Assembly (NCBI GenBank): GCA_021199305.1
Contig: JAJQIH010000025.1
Coordinates: forward strand, 59,112-123,111
Direction: 5' to 3'
Source of the DNA: Ruminococcus sp.
GTDB lineage: Bacteria > Bacillota > Clostridia > Oscillospirales > Ruminococcaceae
Length of the DNA: 64,000 nt
The position numbers and the translations under genes are program-made. Every line of letters starts with the position of its first letter. The stretch's first letter is position 1. Below the pieces are notes generated by a model that was not told the origin of the DNA, did no database searches, and worked only from the letters and a program-made list of their open reading frames with translations. This document shows, one piece after another, positions 61,717 through 64,000 of this stretch.

Positions 61717-62323
61717 TCTTTTTCTCAAAATACTTCTTAAAAAAGCTCGGTCTGTGAATTTTGCAAAGACCATACTTGTCTACCATTTCGTAATGGAGCT
61801 TGGTTCCATAGCCTTTATGCTTTGAAAACTGATACTCAGGGGAAAGCTTATCCATTTGCTTCATATATCTGTCCCTTGAAACCTTTGCGAGAACAGACGC
61901 TGCAGCTATACATTGGCTCTGAGCATCGCCCTTTACAACAGACACCGCTTTCGGCGAAATATCAGGCGTTTTATTGCCATCTATTAAAACAAGGTCAGGT
62001 AAAGCGTCAAGTGATTCAACAGCACGCTTCATAGCAAGCATAGCGGCGTTTAAAATGTTTATCTCTTCAATTTCGCTGACGCTTGATGTGCAGATTGAAT
62101 AAGCAAGAGCCGAAGATATAATTTCATCGTACAGCGCTTCTCTTTTCTTCTCGCTTAGCTTTTTGCTATCGTTTATGCCGTCGATTTGAACGCCCTCCGG
62201 GAAAATTACTGCCGCTGCGTAAACGTCACCTGCGAGCGGACCTCTTCCAGCTTCATCTACTCCGCACAAAAGCTTCGCTCCGCTTTTAGCTTTTATATTT
62301 TCGTCAAATTCATAAAGCGTCAT
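61709..62323 (-). CDS. rnhB: Ribonuclease HII
   Basis: A 204-residue RNase HII removing RNA from DNA hybrids. DEDD site: LLCGVDEAGRGPLAGDVYAAA, then LVLIDGNK, and HKGYGTKLHYEMVDKYG near the end. AAAGGTGA precedes the ATG. Confidence 0.97.
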   Translation of the reverse strand: MTLYEFDENIKAKSGAKLLCGVDEAGRGPLAGDVYAAAVIFPEGVQIDGINDSKKLSEKKREALYDEIISSALAYSICTSSVSEIEEINILNAAMLAMKRAVESLDALPDLVLIDGNKTPDISPKAVSVVKGDAQSQCIAAASVLAKVSRDRYMKQMDKLSPEYQFSKHKGYGTKLHYEMVDKYGLCKIHRPSFFKKYFEKKNG

Positions 62324-62325
62324 AC

Positions 62326-63222
62326 TTATTTCACCTTTGGACTTTCAAGCGACAATCTTCCCAGCTTTCCGCCACGAAACTCATCCATTACCATTATAGC
62401 TGTACGCTCGGTATCAATCTCGCCGCCCGAAATTAAAAAGCCGCGTTTTTTACCAATTCTTTGCAAAATTTCATAGCCTTCGGTGCAGTCGCTTAATACG
62501 CTGTCGTCAGCCTGAACACCGTTTAAGTCAATGCCATAGCGATTTACAAGCCTGTCCTCATAGCCATTATTTAAAAGCTGCAAAAACCTGCAGGCTAAGT
62601 ATTCAATGTCCATAATGTTATCTTTAACAGCGCCTGTAAACGCCAGATTTTCGCCAACCTGCTTGTCCTCAAACTTCGGCCACAAAACTCCAGGCATATC
62701 GAGAAGCTCAACACCGTCAGAAAGAGCTACCCATTGCTTTCCTCTTGTAACTCCCGGTCTGTCCTCAACCTTCGCTCGCTTTGACTTTGAAAGGCGGTTT
62801 ATCAAAGAGGATTTTCCGACGTTTGGAATGCCTACTATCATAATACGCAAGGGTCTTCCTGTCATTCCCTTTTTATTCCAGCGCTCAATTTCGTCCTTCA
62901 GGATTTCCTTCAGCGTTGGCAGAAATTTGTTTAATCCCCTTCCGCTTTTGCAGTCGGTGGCAAGTGCGTACACGCCGTTTCGCTTATAGTAGTCAATCCA
63001 CCTTGAAGTTACCGTTTCATCGGCGGCATCGCACTTATTAAGCAGTACAAGGCGTGGCTTTTTGCCGATTATTTTATCAATTTCAGGGTTTCTGCTTGAA
63101 TATGGTATTCTGGCGTCGGTAATTTCAACCACAGCGTCAACAAGCGGCATACTTGATTTCATTATGCGCCTTGTCTTCGCCATATGCCCAGGAAACCACT
63201 GTACATCTGTTGCTTCGCTCAT
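62326..63222 (-). CDS. ylqF: Ribosome biogenesis GTPase YlqF/RbgA
   Basis: A 298-residue circularly permuted GTPase for late 50S assembly. It begins QWFPGHMAKTRR; G4 is VLLNKCD, then G1 IVGIPNVGKSSLIN and G3 LLDMPGVLWPK, in the permuted order. Good GGAGG. Between lepB and rnhB, as in Bacillus. Confidence 0.97.
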   Translation of the reverse strand: MSEATDVQWFPGHMAKTRRIMKSSMPLVDAVVEITDARIPYSSRNPEIDKIIGKKPRLVLLNKCDAADETVTSRWIDYYKRNGVYALATDCKSGRGLNKFLPTLKEILKDEIERWNKKGMTGRPLRIMIVGIPNVGKSSLINRLSKSKRAKVEDRPGVTRGKQWVALSDGVELLDMPGVLWPKFEDKQVGENLAFTGAVKDNIMDIEYLACRFLQLLNNGYEDRLVNRYGIDLNGVQADDSVLSDCTEGYEILQRIGKKRGFLISGGEIDTERTAIMVMDEFRGGKLGRLSLESPKVK

Positions 63223-63239
63223 AATTCTCCTTCCAAGCG

Positions 63240-63830
63240 TTATTCGATAAACCCGAATTTACCAATTGGGGAAATTCTGAAAACGGCTTTTCCTGATATA
63301 TCATCTACATTTATAAATCCAACTACTGAGTATCTTGAGTCGGTTGAGTGATTTCTGTTATCACCCATTACAAACACGCAGCCCTCAGGAACTGTCAGCG
63401 GATAGGAATATCCCTGATTGTCGCCTGTTGTTGTCAGAGCGTTGATATAATCCTCTTCAAGCACCTCACCGTCAACGGTTACCTCGCCCGTTTCAAAGTC
63501 TATATCAATAGTCTGTCCTTCGGTTGCAATAACACGCTTGATAATGGACTTATTAAGCTTATTTTCGCCGACACAATTTGCAACTACTATATCACCCTGC
63601 TTTGGCGTGTAGAACAAATGCGTCATAATAAGGCGTTCTCCATCATAAAGAGTAGGGTTCATTGAATTGCCTACTACCATTACCTGCCTTAACACAAAGG
63701 TAAAGACAAGCAAAACCACCATAATAGCGATAGCGATAGCTTCAAGCCATTCAAGCAGCTCGTTTAACGAAGATTTCTTTTCATCAACCGGTAGGTTCTC
63801 AGCTTCTTTATATTCATTATTATCGTTCAT
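63240..63830 (-). CDS. lepB: Signal peptidase I
   Basis: A 196-residue membrane serine protease cutting signal peptides. A single N-terminal helix (about 27-48); Ser56 in VVGNSMNPTLYDG and Lys98 in SIIKRVIATEG are the catalytic pair; GDNRNHSTDSRYSVVGF is Box E. First gene of lepB-ylqF-rnhB-yraN. Confidence 0.97.
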   Translation of the reverse strand: MNDNNEYKEAENLPVDEKKSSLNELLEWLEAIAIAIMVVLLVFTFVLRQVMVVGNSMNPTLYDGERLIMTHLFYTPKQGDIVVANCVGENKLNKSIIKRVIATEGQTIDIDFETGEVTVDGEVLEEDYINALTTTGDNQGYSYPLTVPEGCVFVMGDNRNHSTDSRYSVVGFINVDDISGKAVFRISPIGKFGFIE

Positions 63831-63840
63831 AATATTTCAC

Positions 63841-63863
63841 GCCGATGTCGGCAAGCTCCTTTC
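63841..63863 (-). promoter_or_regulatory. Distant ribosome binding site and hairpin before lepB
   Basis: The only good ribosome site, AAAGGAG (complement 63856-63862), is 25 bases before the ATG, with a GCCG-ACAT-CGGC hairpin (63841-63852) between. Folding of the hairpin would bring the two closer. Confidence 0.4.
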
Positions 63864-63888
63864 AGATAATCTATCAACAGTTGTACTA

Positions 63889-63917
63889 ATTGTACCAAAT
63901 TTTGATATAGATTTCAA
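63889..63917 (-). promoter_or_regulatory. Promoter of lepB-ylqF-rnhB-yraN
   Basis: Read leftwards, TTGAAA (63917-63912), 17 bases, TACAAT (63894-63889). Bases 63918-64000 hold only A/T-rich intergenic sequence. Confidence 0.75.
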
Positions 63918-64000
63918 GTCTTTCAGGCGCAAAAGAGAAAAAAGCCTGTCCACTTGTCAATGATAGTTTACACTAACTCCAAAAAAATATATAGCAAGCT

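Overview
The window looks like a chromosomal segment of an anaerobic clostridium of the Ruminococcus type (Oscillospiraceae/Ruminococcaceae). The evidence is AT-leaning DNA with strong AGGAGG ribosome binding sites, a sporulation-type YtfJ/DUF2953 pair, pyruvate formate-lyase, two 2-oxoacid:ferredoxin oxidoreductases, a purine pathway with separate AICAR transformylase and PurO-type IMP cyclohydrolase, and secreted proteins ending in dockerins. Nearly all recognisable promoters are sigma-A-like with exactly 17 bases between -35 and -10. There is no rRNA, CRISPR array, prophage or insertion sequence. Most of the window is ordinary chromosome; the accessory part lies at about 16.6-26.5 kb. || Layout. 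1-1.9 kb: F0 genes of an ATP synthase (atpI-like, atpB and two different atpE genes), minus strand. 2.0 kb: tRNA-Leu(UAA). 2.2-4.7 kb: a polyprenyl-phosphate-type glycosyltransferase and a MATE exporter with a structured leader. 4.8-8.2 kb: pyruvate carboxyltransferase, biotin carrier and acyl-CoA carboxyltransferase, resembling a soluble transcarboxylase. 8.2-13.8 kb: a housekeeping minus-strand run (GNAT-like protein, rluB, dac, ytfJ, DUF2953, scpB, scpA, site-2 protease). 14 kb: hpt and a diguanylate cyclase. || 16.6-26.5 kb: secreted or unknown proteins. These are a dockerin protein, a DUF6933-like protein, an LRR-Fn3-C39 peptidase, a transglutaminase-like LRR dockerin protein, a coiled-coil membrane protein, a tandem-repeat protein with a possible frameshift, and a zinc-ribbon membrane protein. 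cysK, with a palindromic operator candidate, sits among them. || 26.8-32.5 kb, plus strand: comEC, holA, rnmV, pyrB (fused to a PyrI-like zinc domain) and an amidase. 32.7-36.1 kb: a MacB-like ABC transporter and a lipoprotein. 36.2-43.5 kb: a purine operon read leftwards from one promoter: 33-codon leader ORF, terminator, purE, a PurF paralogue without its catalytic Cys, purF, purM, purN, IMP cyclohydrolase, AICAR transformylase. || 43.6-46.7 kb: pflB-pflA plus a small coupled ORF. 46.9-51.1 kb: iorA-iorB-HD protein-paaK, suited to arylacetate/aromatic amino acid interconversion. 51.1-55.2 kb: CmpB-like membrane protein, then a 2-oxoacid:ferredoxin oxidoreductase operon led by a MinD-like ATPase. 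55.4-58.6 kb: tig-clpP-clpX. 58.8-63.9 kb: metallophosphoesterase, a Cys-rich DUF1540 protein missed by length cut-offs, thrC, and lepB-ylqF-rnhB-yraN. || The most notable points are the two c subunits with different ion-site residues, the PyrB-zinc-domain fusion, the paired PurF enzymes, the leader ORF plus terminator before purE, alternative hairpins before the MATE gene, and the LRR/peptidase/transglutaminase/dockerin secretome.
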